Shown: positions 1 to 11,780 of the stretch, one piece after another
Layout: each line of letters opens with the position of its first letter
Numbering within the stretch: the stretch's first letter is position 1
Source of the DNA: Sepioteuthis lessoniana
Lineage: Eukaryota > Mollusca > Cephalopoda > Myopsida > Loliginidae
Length of the DNA: 64,000 nt
Direction of reading: 5' to 3'
NCBI GenBank assembly: GCA_963585895.1
Contig: OY757939.1
Span: 30,523,809 to 30,587,808 of the forward strand
Program-made: the position numbers and the translations under genes
Notes under the pieces: generated by a model
The model's input: only the letters and a program-made list of their open reading frames with translations
What the model was told of the DNA's origin: nothing
The model's database searches: none

Positions 1-317
1 GAAGGATAGAAAACGACTACATTTGACCTCTTTTGTATAGTTCAGACTTATGGAAGTCACCAAAATTCAGCCAACTGTTACTATCCTCTGGGTGATAGCA
101 TCTCTGAAACACTTATCAGAAATAATATCCTCTCTTTTTCTTTCTTTTTTTTTGTAAGAAGATCTGAAGGGTGTTATGTGGGGCTTGAACCCTCATGAAT
201 AAATTGAAATAAAAAAACAAGATAAAGAATATACAAATATCAATATCGAATGTTTTGTGTCAGACAAAAAAGAAAACAAAAAGAAATACATGATCAAGTA
301 AATATTTGATAAGCATG

Positions 318-715
318 GTTTATATAGCACAGTCGGTTAGGTGGGGGGCTGTAGAATACACTAATAGCATATCTGCAGAGGTAAGACCCTTACCAACGAG
401 TGTCCTGGATATGCCATTAAACTATGATGGTGAAGCTCTAGTAATGCTGGAGCTTTGGGAAATGCGAAGTACTCCTTCATTGGCATCACTCCCAGGCCCA
501 CTCTGACCCGGAGTAGTAGTACCTGAGTCCTATCTATGGGTCAAATAGAACTAGTTGAAATTTAAATTGAGTGCAGACAAATGACTTATGCTAAATAGAA
601 CCGTTTGATTTACTGTGAGTAAACAAATGACTGGTGTTTAATTGAATTGTAAGTCATACATTGCAATACTTAGAACCATTTAACTTTGTTGACTTATGTT
701 AACAAATCATGTATA
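318..715 (-). repeat. Repeat C copy 1
   Basis: Reverse-strand copy of the composite repeat C. Read on the minus strand it carries the body shared with 4881-5311 and 29515-30532: the 'accactccgggccagagtgg' block, the 'ggcaatgaaggagtactc' block and the terminal Pol-unrelated 'agccgactg' end. The right-hand half (about 545-715) consists of the degraded 'aacagttctatttaaacaat' units seen as arrays in other copies. It has no coding capacity; the open frame at 306-506 is an accident of the repeat. Confidence 0.75.
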
Positions 716-927
716 TAAAATATATACGTATAAACAGGATTTGGCATTAAATAACCTATAATAGTTGACATGTCCTAAAACCAAAACAAATAATGGTTTA
801 TCAAACGCTGAAAATTTAAACCAGAAGAGGTTGAAGTCGAAAACAAGGCGAAAATCATTTGCTGGATTAAATACAATAAGAGCTCATCATCCGCAATGAA
901 TCTGTTTGGTTTCACTGATTTTTTGAC

Positions 928-1215
928 GACATATCAACTCATTATGGGTTATTTCATGCCGAAACTTGATTCATTTCTAAATTTTTTATTGTAATAACTA
1001 TATTTTCAATGTTAAAAAATCAATAACCATTTGTTTGGTTTGGTTTTATTTGTTTAATGCATATCAAATTCTTTTTTCTTCATTAATTGATTTTAACGGC
1101 ATATCAACCCATCTAGGGTTATTTTATGCTTTGAGGTTAGGAAATCACGCTCTCTGTATGTTCATATATACATTTTTTGTGTAGCTGTTTCTTCGGAGTT
1201 TTTTTATACACAGTC
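928..1215 (+). repeat. Two repeat C head modules
   Basis: Two stretches (around 947-965 and 1099-1213) carry the head of repeat C: 'ggcatatcaaccc' followed by 'gggttattttatgc', an imperfect stem-loop, then in the second copy 'gaggttaggaaatcacg', which also occurs at 7795 and 40018. The body of the repeat is absent, so these are truncated copies. Confidence 0.55.
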
Positions 1216-1250
1216 TATCAAATATGAATGATATATATATATATATATAT

Positions 1251-1496
1251 AAGTTGGCGACCTTAATCGAGGATGACCCGAAGGCTTCCTTTTCAATAGC
1301 TACTACACCGAGGGGTAGAAGAGGGCACTACTCCATTTCCTGGATTGCTCCACTTTACCCTTAATACGTACTTTGTAATGCTGAGTGTTAATCAAAGCGG
1401 CATCAAGTACCATTTTTGAGTCTATGGTATGACTCGACCTGGGATTGAATCCCGGTCTCCCGGACCAATAGCGAACGCTCTACTCACTAGACCAAT
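1251..1496 (-). repeat. SINE A copy 1
   Basis: tRNA-headed short interspersed repeat. Read on the minus strand, it starts with a tRNA-like region with A-box-like 'tagtgagtagag' and B-box-like 'gggattcaatccc', then a roughly 170-bp body. It lies next to a TA microsatellite at 1231-1250, so target duplications cannot be judged. Confidence 0.75.
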
Positions 1497-1553
1497 ATAT
1501 ACTCGCCCGCACCTACCGGCATAATTTCATTTAAATATGTGCACCTAAGGACA

Positions 1554-1838
1554 GGGGGTGCCCGTGGTGTAATTGTTATCGTCGTAGGAAATGGACACGG
1601 CGAGTTCAAATCCTAGACGAGGCTGATTGCATTTCACATAGCACTAATACCCTTGGGAAAAGTATGAATCCAATTATTCTCCCTCCAGCTATGGGTAAAT
1701 AGTAGGACAGACTGGTTCTTCAGCCTTGGTGCGGCAACTAGTCTAGGAAACAGGAAACTCTGAATTCAAACCTGTTAAACTCCGCTTAAAAATTGACCTT
1801 GTGTCATATCCTGCCCGAGCGGAGGGGTTGGTAAATAG
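1554..1838 (+). repeat. SINE B copy 1
   Basis: tRNA-headed SINE on the plus strand. 'gtggtgtaattgttatcgtc' fits a diverged A box and 'gagttcaaatcct' a B box; the body contains 'cccttgggaaaagtatgaat' and ends near 'gaggggttggtaaat'. Other copies are at 3645, 13725, 25857, 26441, 38200 (minus) and 58429 (minus). It is probably transcribed by RNA polymerase III when intact; this is known of such families and not shown here. Confidence 0.75.
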
Positions 1839-1947
1839 GACATAAGGACAGGGGAGTCTATCGTATCAGAAAACACCATTTCTAAGTACATTCTCGTAAA
1901 CAAATTACTTTAACATATAGAAAAAAGCAACAATGTACGATGATAAC

Positions 1948-1951
<4 letters not shown>

Positions 1952-2019
<68 letters not shown>
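1952..2019. repeat. TA microsatellite
   Basis: Uninterrupted TA dinucleotide run of about 68 bp. The apparent open frame encoding alternating Tyr-Ile over this tract is a composition artefact. Confidence 0.95.
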
Positions 2020-2024
<5 letters not shown>

Positions 2025-2685
2025 TGGCTCCCCGCTCTGTGATAGCATTCAGTTGTGATTGTCTTCTAATTCACCCAAATGCCTGTCCTTCTGCACAGCT
2101 AAGGATCTCTTATTTCTCGCTTGATTTTTCAGAAGTTGTTTGTCTCGTGGCGGGAAAGGTTTTGAACAATGCTTAAGAGATCCGGTTAAAATTTGTTTTT
2201 AGTTGGGATCTCTTGTTTACTCTCTATGTCTTTCTCTATCCCTCTCGCTATAAAAGAGTGTCCGTCTCACAGTACTTACCTACTCTCTTGGTAATCGTTA
2301 AGAGAGGCTAATGACGCTCTCTCTCTCTTTAATCCCTTAACCTTCAGTGTCGCTAAGAGGGAATTCCTTTAATCTCAAAGGCACTTGGCCAAAAAAAATT
2401 AATTAAATCAGACAAAAAAAAAATCTCATAAAAACCCATTTTAAACATTTCAGTTTATATTATTCCAACGTCTGGAAAATAATGATTAGATATTCATTTG
2501 AAATATTTTTTTTTAATTTCATAGGTTTTCGGTGATATCTGAGTTCTTCGAACGGAGACGAAGTCATTTATTATAAGGTACGTTCGGTGCAAACTAGACA
2601 GATAAAAAACAAAGAAAATGTCAATGATCATATTATAACACATACTTAATATATAATGATATAATTACAACCTATGTATAATATG

Positions 2686-2923
2686 GAGAAATACCTTAGT
2701 CGAGGCTGACCCGAAGACTCAGTTTTCAACTGCTGCTACACAGAGGTATAGGGGAAGGTGCTACTCCATTCCCTGGATTGCTCCACTTAACCCTTAACTT
2801 ATAATGCTGAGTGTTAAGCAACGCGAAATCAAGTACCATTTTTGAGTCTTTGGTATGGCTCGGCTTGAACCCTAATCACACGGACCATGGGCGAACATTC
2901 TACTCATTAGACCAATGGCCCAG
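2686..2923 (-). repeat. SINE A copy 2
   Basis: Minus-strand SINE A. It retains 'ccctggattgctccactt', 'aatgctgagtgttaagcaa' and the degraded tRNA-like head at the right end ('tactcattagaccaatggcc' on the plus strand). It is more diverged than copies 4 and 6, for example 'gaacccta' in the B box region. Confidence 0.75.
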
Positions 2924-3472
2924 TACATGGGGAATGAATAATTATCGTAAAATGGAATAAAAACGATTCCACGATATGAACATGTGAAAAGAATATAACT
3001 GTGTGCAAATTATTAGTATTAGATAAGAATACTTAATACCATATAACTGTGCAAACAAAGGATTATAGATAAGTGCATTAAAAAACATAATTGATCATTA
3101 AAATCGTGGTTACAATCAAATATTTATAAATGAATCAAATTTCAGCATTTTTAATGGCCATAAACAGTTTATATGCCGCTAAACAAATAAACCAAACCAC
3201 ACACAATACCGTTATTTTCATGAGAGTAATTTAATAGTATTAACTTTGAGAATAAAGTAATTGTAATTAAATGATGACATTTTTGGGTGGGGAGGGGCTC
3301 CGTTCCTCATTGAAGATATATCCTAAATAGAAGTATCAATATCATTGTAGGCGGTTTTACAGTTGGAACCCAATGGATATACAGTTAGTCTAGACTTTCA
3401 TCTGAAAATTTCAGAAAGGATTTTTGGCATCCAAGGTATCTCGTGATACCATGGATTCTGCGACCGACCTTT

Positions 3473-3476
<4 letters not shown>

Positions 3477-3518
<42 letters not shown>
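3477..3518. repeat. GT microsatellite
   Basis: About 42 bp of uninterrupted TG dinucleotides. Confidence 0.95.
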
Positions 3519-3519
<1 letters not shown>

Positions 3520-3644
3520 AGGGTTATTTAATAACTTCTAGTTATCTTCGGTTTTGTTTTTTTAATGTTTTGGTTTACTGAATACCAAAATTTAATTCAT
3601 TGCAAATATTTAATTTCAATTATAACTATTAATATTTGTACAGT

Positions 3645-3915
3645 GAAGGCGCTCACACTGTAACGGTTATCGTCGTAGGAAATGAATACGGTGACTCGAG
3701 TTCAAATCCTGCACGAGGCTGTTTGCATTTTCTATAACGCTAATATCCTTGGGATAAGTATGAATCCAATTATTCTCCCATCTGTTATGGGTGAATAATA
3801 GGGCATACTGTGCTCGGTAACTTTGGTATGGCAACCAGTCTTAGAGAAGGAAAACTGAATTCAAACCTTTTAAACTGTATAAAAATTGACTGTGTGTCAC
3901 ATCCTCTTTTGCTAT
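3645..3915 (+). repeat. SINE B copy 2
   Basis: Plus-strand SINE B. The head 'taacggttatcgtcgtagg' and 'gagttcaaatcctgcacgag' preserve A- and B-box-like blocks; the body matches 1554-1838 through 'aattgactgtgtgtcacatc'. The region 3916-4600 downstream contains only short accidental frames on both strands and I recognise nothing in it. Confidence 0.75.
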
Positions 3916-4608
3916 TTGGCGCTAGGTGACACAAAAGGTCATTACATCTCGTGTCTGCCAAATAGTACAGCTAATGGTCATTAGTGGTCGTGGCCAAAGT
4001 AGCATTTAAAAAGCGTGCCAAAGTCAAATCCTTTTTCGACTTCGATTCTGTCTTGAAAAAGATCTGTTTGCCGAATGCATGGACGAGGCTTTGCGCTACC
4101 AACAACCTTGTGTATCTTCGGACGATGGCATTTCTTAAACATGTGTTCATTCAATATTTCCATTCTCTCTCATTCGTATGTACATTAAGGACCCTACAAC
4201 ATATAATATAGACTTTTTCAACCTTTCAAGAATATTTATCTACACCTCCTCTTTATGAGATCTTTTAGCATTTCATGTCATTCTTGTATTTATATTGTTA
4301 AGTTTGCTCAGACAATAAAATGTTCTTGTTAATTCGTCGTAAATCATTCTAGCATATATATCCCACATCAAACTTCATACAAGCTTTTGTTGCAAGTTTC
4401 AGAGTTATTGCCTCTTATATAATGTTAACAGTGAGTTATGGTACGACAAACATACGAAGACAACCTTGAGTCGTTGGTATTGTAGCCTCCTCTATAACAG
4501 AAATATTAATAACATCTTCTAATAATAATAGTGAAAAGCGAATGGTTATAGGCTACTCACCAATTATAAACCGATTTACTCAGATGAATATCCGCTACTT
4601 CATATTAA

Positions 4609-6530
4609 TTAGAAGGTTGGTGTGATTGCCAAATACAACATTTTTAGCCCTCTGAACCTCAGAAGTGCTTACTACCAGCTTGTAATAAATCCGAAAGACA
4701 AGCGTTACACGGTATTAGAGTTTGCGGACAGTTATACCAACTTTGACGGGTCCCATTTGGCATTATGAACGGTCTCGATTCGTGCGCGACCCCCACTATA
4801 AAACGGCTTTAACAAGGTTGGATGTCAGTTAGATACAGTTAGACTAGAATATATCATATACAAATGAATTATGTCTTGTTTGTTTGGGTTTATGGCATAT
4901 CAACCTTTGTAGGTTATTTAATGCCGAATCCATTTTTATACAAAGAAAGTTCTATTCCAAACAATTCAATTTTACGTAAGTACAGTTTCAGTGTCAAAAA
5001 CAGTTCTATTTTAAACAATTCAGTTTATCATTAGTACGCAGTTTTAATGTCAAAACAGTCCCATCTGAAACAATATAGTTTAGTTTTATATTAACCATAC
5101 ATAGGACCCAGGTCAAATGCTACCATTCCAGACCAGAGTGGACTTGGAGCGATGGCAATGAAGGAGTACTCTGCATTCCCCAAAGCTCCAGCATTACTGA
5201 AACCTCTCCATCAGGATGTTTAGTGTCATATCCAGGAAACTCGTTGCAGGGTGGGGTCATATCCTTCTGCAGAGGTGCAGTCGGTGTATTCTACAGTTCC
5301 AGCCGACTGAGCAAAAGGAATTATGGCACTGGACCATTAACAGTTAATGCCACAACTAGAATTACTGATTTCTGATACTATTTTGCCTTGCAGCGATCCA
5401 TGGAAATGTTCGCAAATTATTCCCCCAAGGTAGCCTCATTCTCTGAAAAAAATTACATCCATTAACGTAAATTTCCAGTTTCCCTCGCGCTATCAAAGAC
5501 TTTAAGGGCAAAAAGAGATATCACCAGTTCTCCTATCGCATCATAGATCCCTCTGTTCCCCTAACGGTTGAAACAGATGCTTTTTACCGTATTATTAAAG
5601 TCCGTTTAATTCATTTATAACACTAAGACGACGAGCTGGATAAAGAACTACAAAATAGCCAGATTGAAAATTGAGCTTTCCTGTCTTTTGTTCGATGTCG
5701 TTTATTGTCCTGGTAGGGAAAATACAGTGGCTTACACGCTTTCAAGGGTGTGTGGATCAGTAAAGAGTACTGAGGATCTCCGGAAACTTTGTAAAGAACC
5801 GTGCCATTCGGACATTTCTAGAATGCTACATGTGATCTGTAATTGAAACTTACTCTTCTTAGTGGAGGACGTCCAGAGGAGTACAAATAACTGTCAGATG
5901 TGTTCGGCAATCAAACCACGATTCTACAAACCCAGACCAGGAATTTTTATAAAAGCCATACAAGGCTCGCTACCAACCAAGACTACAAAATAAAACAATT
6001 ATTAATTGAAAGGAACGTGACTGCAAGTCAAACCACGTCATATCAAGGTAACCGTCTATGCGAACACTACAATGGGATTATATGGAAGACAATTATCTGC
6101 TGCGAACCACAAACGCCCAATTACATATTGGGAAGTGCTGCTGCCAAAGGCTCTGTACACAATCAGAACTCGATAGTTCACTAGCACCAATGTAACACCA
6201 TATGAGAAATTCTTTAAATTCTCAAGACGAAATTCTGCCGGGACATTTCTTCTAATGTGGCTTTCACAACCAGGCACTGTTTTCCTAAAAAGACACGTCC
6301 GTCAAAATAAATACGACTCACCGGTGAGGATGGTGGTACTTCCGGAAGTGAACCCACACTATGCTCTCATCCGGCACCTCAATGTGAGGCAATCAAACAT
6401 CTTGTTCAGAGATCTGGCAGCTTCTGGAAGGCTGTCGGATCCGCAAGAAGGCTCCCCCTTTTTTGACCCTATAAACTACCCAACTGATAGCACCAACGAT
6501 ACGCTACCTGTGGATTGAGTATCAAAGTCC
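4609..6530 (+). pseudogene. pol: Decayed Ty3/Gypsy pol (RT, RNase H, integrase tail)
   Basis: Broken Gypsy-type polyprotein. At 4614-4790 a reverse transcriptase piece reads 'LRSAYYQLVINPKDKRYTV', the usual catalytic-palm region. It is followed by a repeat C copy (4881-5311), then the RT/RNase H junction (5470-5580, 'LTVETDA'), the RNase H tail with 'VVYCPGRENTVAYTLSRV' (5664-5760), an integrase zinc region with 'CQMCSAIKPRFYKP' near 5895, and an integrase C-terminal piece (6000-6510) containing 'HYNGIIWKTI' and 'FRDLAASG'. Frames change several times and most of the integrase core, including the first two catalytic acids, is missing. No LTRs or tRNA primer site were found around it. Non-functional. 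Confidence 0.8.
4881..5311 (+). repeat. Repeat C copy 2
   Basis: Full-type repeat C. Its head is the stem-loop 'ggcatatcaacc' / 'ggttatttaatgcc', followed by three degraded units of the 'caattcagtttagcataagt' type, the 'gaccagagtggacttggag' block, and the end block 'gtcggtgtattctacag' with 'ccagccgactg', which can pair as a terminal hairpin. It sits between RT and RNase H pieces of a Gypsy pol, so it probably inserted into that element. Confidence 0.75.
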
Positions 6531-7129
6531 AGAAGATTGGAGTGACTGACATCAATATCAGATCAGCTTTACAGAAGCGAGAACACCCAAGTGTTGGTGA
6601 ATCGCTTTTGGATTCAGAACGTCCTACTTCGATTAGGCGATAGAAAAGAGGACAAGACACATCTAGGCAACACACCATGCAGTCCAAAGTCCCTGATCAG
6701 GAATAGCTGTGACGATCCTTATGACTTTGCAAAAAGCCCAATCGTTTAGACGAATACGTAACTAACGACTGATAAAACTGAACAAGAGAGAATGTTAAGT
6801 CAAACATAGTTGTCCCCTTTTGATCAGCCACGATAAATACTAAAAGAATCTCCACCTTAACTGGACCACAGTTAAGTTGTATTTGAATAAAGTTTAAGTA
6901 AAGCAATTACCTTATTCGTCTTTTATTAGTAAATCAAAGATCGACCTATACACGAATTTGTACTTATTTAAACTCAGTGGGAAGGATAAGGATCAATCTT
7001 TGGCTTCAAAACTTGATTTTATAAAGCAATGATTTCGTTGCCACAAATCAAGAGTCAACTTCTACAAGAAATCGACTTTTACACGGACACATAAAATAAA
7101 TTACAAAAATTAAAAAAAATAATAAGTTA

Positions 7130-7240
7130 GTTTGTGAATAGCAAGCTAGATTAGCAAACTATTATTAGTGAATTCGATTCTCACTGCGTGCACATACTTA
7201 TGGCCTTGTGCCACAACTAAGCTAAGCTTAGTAAATAATT
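7130..7240 (+). repeat. SINE F copy 1
   Basis: Short repeat with a tRNA-like head ('gtgaatagcaagctagatta', 'gaattcgattctcac') followed by 'ggccttgtgccac' and 'aagcttagtaaat'. The same order of blocks recurs at 38065-38180. Only two copies were seen, so the family assignment is provisional. Confidence 0.5.
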
Positions 7241-7744
7241 GATTTAGTGAATACTAATGTTATACTTACAGATCTTTTTGGAAATTGTTGCGTTTGAATC
7301 CAAAAATACAGTGAGACAAAAAATGATAAATTTGCTGTGACAATTTTCTGTTGACAAGCAAGTTACATTAAAAGATTGAGTGTAGCAATCCAAGGTTGTT
7401 GCTTTTATTTTAAGTAAAAGCATTTTATATTTCTGTATGTTTTTCTCTGGAACCAGTTACAGTAACGAAGTAATTACAGTATGTAATTCCTGGTGTTGAA
7501 TGGAACAAAAGACCAAATAAGAAGCAATAAGATTTGGCACAATCAGAAATTTCTTCGTAGCTAAGAAACGAAATGATTAGTGATAATTCACGTAAATCTT
7601 TGAAATAAGAAATGGGATTTAAAAGTTTTCAATTATGATTTATTTGCATGAAAACAAAATAACAGACAAAAAGACTAAATTTTCAATTTGACACAAGATT
7701 GGAAATTTAGAAAGATTACCAATTTCAGAGTCAAAAACGCTTTT

Positions 7745-8530
7745 ACTGGATTGATTTTAACGTCAACCAGTCTGCAGTTGTTTTATGCCTAGAGTTTAGG
7801 GAATCACGTACATTGTACGTTTATATCTACATTTTTGTGAAGTTTTTTAAGAGTTTTTTTTTTTAATATACGGTTATATAAATTATTCCTGAATATGGAA
7901 ATCTGATCCATCCGATAAAATAAAACAGGATTTCTTCCGAGCTGTGGCCGTGTCAGTACTATTGTATGGATGCTAACAAAACACAGAAGCAACTAGATGG
8001 GAACTACACAAGAATACTGCGTGCTGTCTTGGACAAATCACCGAAGCTACACCTCACAAAACAGCAGCTGTACGGTTGCTAAGCTCCCATCTCACAGAAC
8101 ATTCAAGTATGCAGGGCACTGCTAGAGAAACAAAGACGAACTCATAAGCGACATTCTCTTATGAATTCCTACACATGGACGTGCTAGTATTAGCTGACTC
8201 GTAAGGACTTACATCAGTTCTGTGCAGACACAAGATGCAGTCTAGAAGATTTGCCAGGAGTGATGGATGATAGGGCGAGAAAGTCAGGAAATTCAGTGCG
8301 GCCAGTGCGACTTGATGATGATGATGATGGCAACATTTTCAAATAGATCAATTTGATCCATAAATGGGGCTCTTAAGTGTACTACCACTCCGGAGTCAGA
8401 GTGGACATGACAGTAATGGCAATGAAGAGTACTCCATACTCCCCAGATCTTCCGAACTAGAGCCTCACCATCAGATTCAGTTTAGTGTCATACTCAGGAC
8501 ACCCCTATGTATTCTAAATTTCGTCGACTG
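7745..8530 (+). repeat. Repeat C copy 3, split by an RTE insertion
   Basis: The head of repeat C occupies about 7745-7880 (stem-loop region, then 'tagggaatcacgtacattg'), and its body resumes at about 8340-8530 ('accactccggagtcagagtgg', 'ggcaatgaagagtactcc'). The two halves are separated by an RTE 3' end at about 7892-8335. The uninterrupted order of the same blocks is seen at 39962-40330. Confidence 0.65.
7892..8335 (+). pseudogene. 5'-truncated RTE retrotransposon, 3' end
   Basis: Matches the last ~130 codons of the RTE element at 15.5-18.7 kb: 'DKIKQDFFRAVAVSVLLYGC' is recognisable at 7914-7972, then the 'LDGNYTRMLRAVL' region and the 'CRLEDLPGVMDDR' region, ending in a TGATGATGATGATGG tail like other RTE copies here. 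Frames are broken several times and stops are present. It is a dead-on-arrival 5'-truncated copy inserted into repeat C. Confidence 0.8.
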
Positions 8531-9277
8531 AGTGTCCTTTCATTGGAATTACTAACCAATTATAAAAAGCATAAAAGATCGTTTATTTTTAAAAATCACA
8601 AAAGACATAGCTGGAAGTGAATAACAGAACACATCTATTTGTCACAATTTAATTTTAAAGGTAAATATGCAAATTAGTTTCCTTCATCAAACAATCACAG
8701 TTGAGTGATCATTTACTAAACTTATCTTGGCTCATTTGTGTTAGATAGCAATACTTAAAACTATTTGAGTGAAAACAAAAACGTTTTTATCTAATTTCGA
8801 GCTAATCTCAATCTTATAAATAAGCAAAAAAAAATATTTCTCCGGTCCGTCTCAAAGATTTATTCTGTGTACTCAAAAAAACCTTTTGACTAATTTATTT
8901 TGAAAGAAAATTTTAACATTCTTTTCCTTTAATTTGTACACGATTATTTCAAGTAACTACTAATAATAATAATCCTTAGTAAACAATTATAGTTTCAAGA
9001 AACTATTTTTATTACAAACAATTTGTCCATAGCACTGGTTTACAAAGAAATTGAGGCAAGCACAAAAATACTCGTTTTTACCTAATTTGAGGGTGCTGAA
9101 TTCAAATTTGAAATCTGTTTTTACTCATCACCTCTAGTTTTTTTAGATATGCATAGTGTGCATTTTGTGCATATACGGTACATAAAGGCGTATATGAATT
9201 CAGGGTTAATTCTAATATTGTGAGACTTATGGTGTATGTTTTAGTTATTATGCACTAAGTGTAAGTGATAGCATTAC

Positions 9278-9279
<2 letters not shown>

Positions 9280-9337
<58 letters not shown>
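9280..9337. repeat. TA microsatellite
   Basis: About 58 bp of TA dinucleotides; the open frame at 9265-9480 starts inside it and is not considered a gene. Confidence 0.95.
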
Positions 9338-9341
<4 letters not shown>

Positions 9342-9538
9342 TATATCAAGACGGATTTTGACAGTTAAGGCAGCAGGTCTCAATCCACACTCTGGCAGTC
9401 ATTGGAAGAGGTTGTCTCGCAGGCGGCGCAGGAGGTTGGTGTCCCTCAACTATTGTGTTACACATCTTTTGGGTTACTAAACATTAGTATTACATTTTCA
9501 AATGCACATTTAGTATTACTTTGTTATATTTTCAGATT

Positions 9539-9692
9539 CACACGTAGCAGAAAGAATTGGCCATGTTGAGGCATCCTCGACATTTTGACGTGCTTGAAGC
9601 CATTGGATAATCTGAAAATATAACATAATGGCTTCAAGCACGTCAAAATGTCGAGGATGCCTCAACAAGGCCAATTCTTTCTGCTACGTGTG
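9539..9692. repeat. Fold-back of the first codons of the adjacent gene
   Basis: Arms 9539-9603 and 9628-9692, each 65 bp, are reverse complements with one mismatch that I can see (position 9563 region, 'ggccatg' against 'ggccttg'). The spacer is 24 bp. The right arm is the start of the zinc-finger protein (ATG at 9628); the left arm is the same coding start on the other strand. In addition 'ttatattttcagatt' left of the left arm is the complement of 'aatctgaaaatataa' in the spacer. Confidence 0.9.
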
Positions 9693-11040
9693 TAGGGACT
9701 TCACAACAGTTGCACAGCGTCGAACTATCACTTCCCTCCTCAGAACCGCCTACTTTCGCTATTTTGACTGTAAAATTGGTGATCAGGACAAGTCTTGGGC
9801 TCCACACATCTGTTGTAAACCCTGCTACAATGGACGAACTGCATAGTTTAATGGCAAGAAAGCGGCTTTCAACTTTGCAGTCCCGATGGTTTGGAGAGTG
9901 CCGCGAAACCACGCAGATGATTGTTATTTTTGTTTAACTAATATAACTGGTTTCAATGCATCTTCAAATATCCCAACCTTCGATCTGCTATGAGACCCGT
10001 TCCCCATTCAGATGAACTTCCAGTACCCACACCTCCAGTAAATAAGGATCTTCTTTCTTCATCAGATGAAGAAATGCCTTCAAGGGAGGATTCTACCGAG
10101 TCAATATCTTTGGAAGATATTGAGTCTACATATTCAGGAACAAGTGGCAATGAGCCACACTGGATCACGCAAGAAGACCTGAATGATCTTGCTCGTGATT
10201 TGTATCTGTCAAAACAGCAGTCAGAGCTCTTGGCTTCTCGGCTTAAACAGTGGAACCTAGTCCAGGAAGATGTAAGAATCACCAGTTTCAGGAATCGGGA
10301 CAAATAAGGTCATTAGTCTTCTTATGGGTATGCAAGCGAGCTTCACAAAGTACTGTTGTTTTCTCTGTCTCTGGGATAGTCAAGCTGTATCCCAGCATTA
10401 CAAGCAGAAAGACTGGGGGTCTAGAAGCACTTTTGTTCCTGGCGAACACAGCCTCAAGGAGAATCTTCTGGTGGACATGAATAAGGTGCTTCTTCCTCCT
10501 CTTCACATCAAGCTTGGTTTGATGAAGAATTTTGTGAAGGTGTTGTACAAAAATGGTGCTGCCTTCCAACACTTGTCTACTGTGTTCCTAGGTCTTAGTG
10601 CTGCTAAGCTCAAAGAGGGCATCTTTGTCGGACCTCAGATCTTAGAAGTGCTGAAGGATACTGATTTTGAGGAGCTTCTTAATTTAAAGGAACTGAGAGC
10701 ATGGGAAGCATTCAAATCAGTCTGTAATGGCTTTCTTGGTAACACACGCGTACCAGATTACCAAGCCTGTATTGAGAAGTTGCTAAAGTCTTACGAGGAT
10801 ATGGGGTGCCGAATGTCACTCAAGATTCATTTTCTCCATTCCCACCTCAACTTCTTCCCGCCAAACCTTGGAGAAGTGAGTGATGAGCATGGAGAAAGAT
10901 TCCACCAAGAAATTACGAAGATGGAGAGCAACTATCAAGGCAAATGGAACCCCGGCATGATGGGAGACCTCTGCTGGATGCTCTTGCGTGACATCCCGGA
11001 AGCAAAATACACCAGATCTTCTAAGAAAACACACTTTTGA
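9628..11040 (+). pseudogene. Uncharacterised repetitive zinc-finger/transposase-like protein, internally deleted
   Basis: Three collinear pieces of one widely repeated invertebrate protein family of unknown function. Piece 1 (9628-9846) is cysteine-rich: 'CRGCLNKANSFCYVC' and 'HICCKPC' look like a zinc-binding head; reading continues past a TAG at 9844-9846 with '[18 protein letters not shown]'. Piece 2 (9990-10307) starts '[16 protein letters not shown]' after a frame change near 9983 and contains an acidic stretch. Piece 3 (10324-11040, frame open from about 10308) contains 'KYCCFLCLWDSQ', 'LPPLHIKLGLMKNFVK' and 'GERFHQEITKME'. Family members I know have about 140 more residues between pieces 2 and 3, so an internal deletion joins them near 10305. 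The family behaves like a mobile element (many broken copies in arthropod and mollusc genomes), but I cannot name its class. Confidence is high for the grouping, low for any function. Confidence 0.7.
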
Positions 11041-11495
11041 CTGTGTGTGGTATTATGAATTGTGTAATTGTGTCATCCAAGTATATTGATTCAATCAGTG
11101 TTCTTTATCTATCCTGTTTTATCTGTTATAAGCTGCTGCAACTCTTGAAATATGCACATATATTCTCTGTTTATACTAAAATGAGACTATTTAAAAGCCA
11201 GAAAACTAGAGGTGATAGAGCAAAACTATTTATAAATTTGAATTCAGCACACCCAAATTAACAAAAAACACCTATCCCCATTCTTGCCTCAGACCAAAGA
11301 TTTATTTGTGCAAACCAGTGCCCCACATATACCTAGATCGATAACAAATTCCATTCATCTATCTATCTATTTATCTATCTATCTTGTCATGTGCATGTCA
11401 CAAATGAGAAAACGTAACGTGTCTCCTATACAGATTTCAAAACACTTGTCCGACAAATATGACACAGCCGGACACAAACTAGGAGTAGGATTGGC

Positions 11496-11521
11496 AAAAA
11501 AAAAAAAAAAAAAAAAAAAAA
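11496..11521. repeat. A-tract
   Basis: Twenty-six A residues, possibly the tail of a retroposed sequence, although no recognisable element lies upstream. The upstream stretch 11041-11495 holds only a short TCTA run (11359-11382) and accidental frames. Confidence 0.8.
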
Positions 11522-11779
11522 CAGAACAGAGATCGAGCTTACGGTATTAAGCAACTGAGGGTTGCTAGCAACGGTGGCAGTTTCATAGATAGAAGAGTTA
11601 GGAGATATCCATTAGACAGAATGGGACAGTAAACTGACCAAGTCATCGTTTGCTGTCCATATCAGGATAATCAGGGATTAGCGCCCAAACCCATATTGTG
11701 GATTATCCCACGCCTCTTCCCACTAGTATTAACTCAGAGATAAAGAAATAAGTGAATTCTCAGATTCGTTCTTTCGTTC

Positions 11780-11780
<1 letters not shown>

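Noticed and set aside
1554..1640. Functional tRNA genes at SINE heads
   Set aside because: A and B boxes are present, but cloverleaf stems do not form and each is joined to a repeated SINE body.
1940..2176. Open frame with a long Tyr-Ile repeat
   Set aside because: It is translation of a TA microsatellite plus accidental downstream codons; the same holds for frames at 9265-9480, 27689-27913 and 42445-42756.
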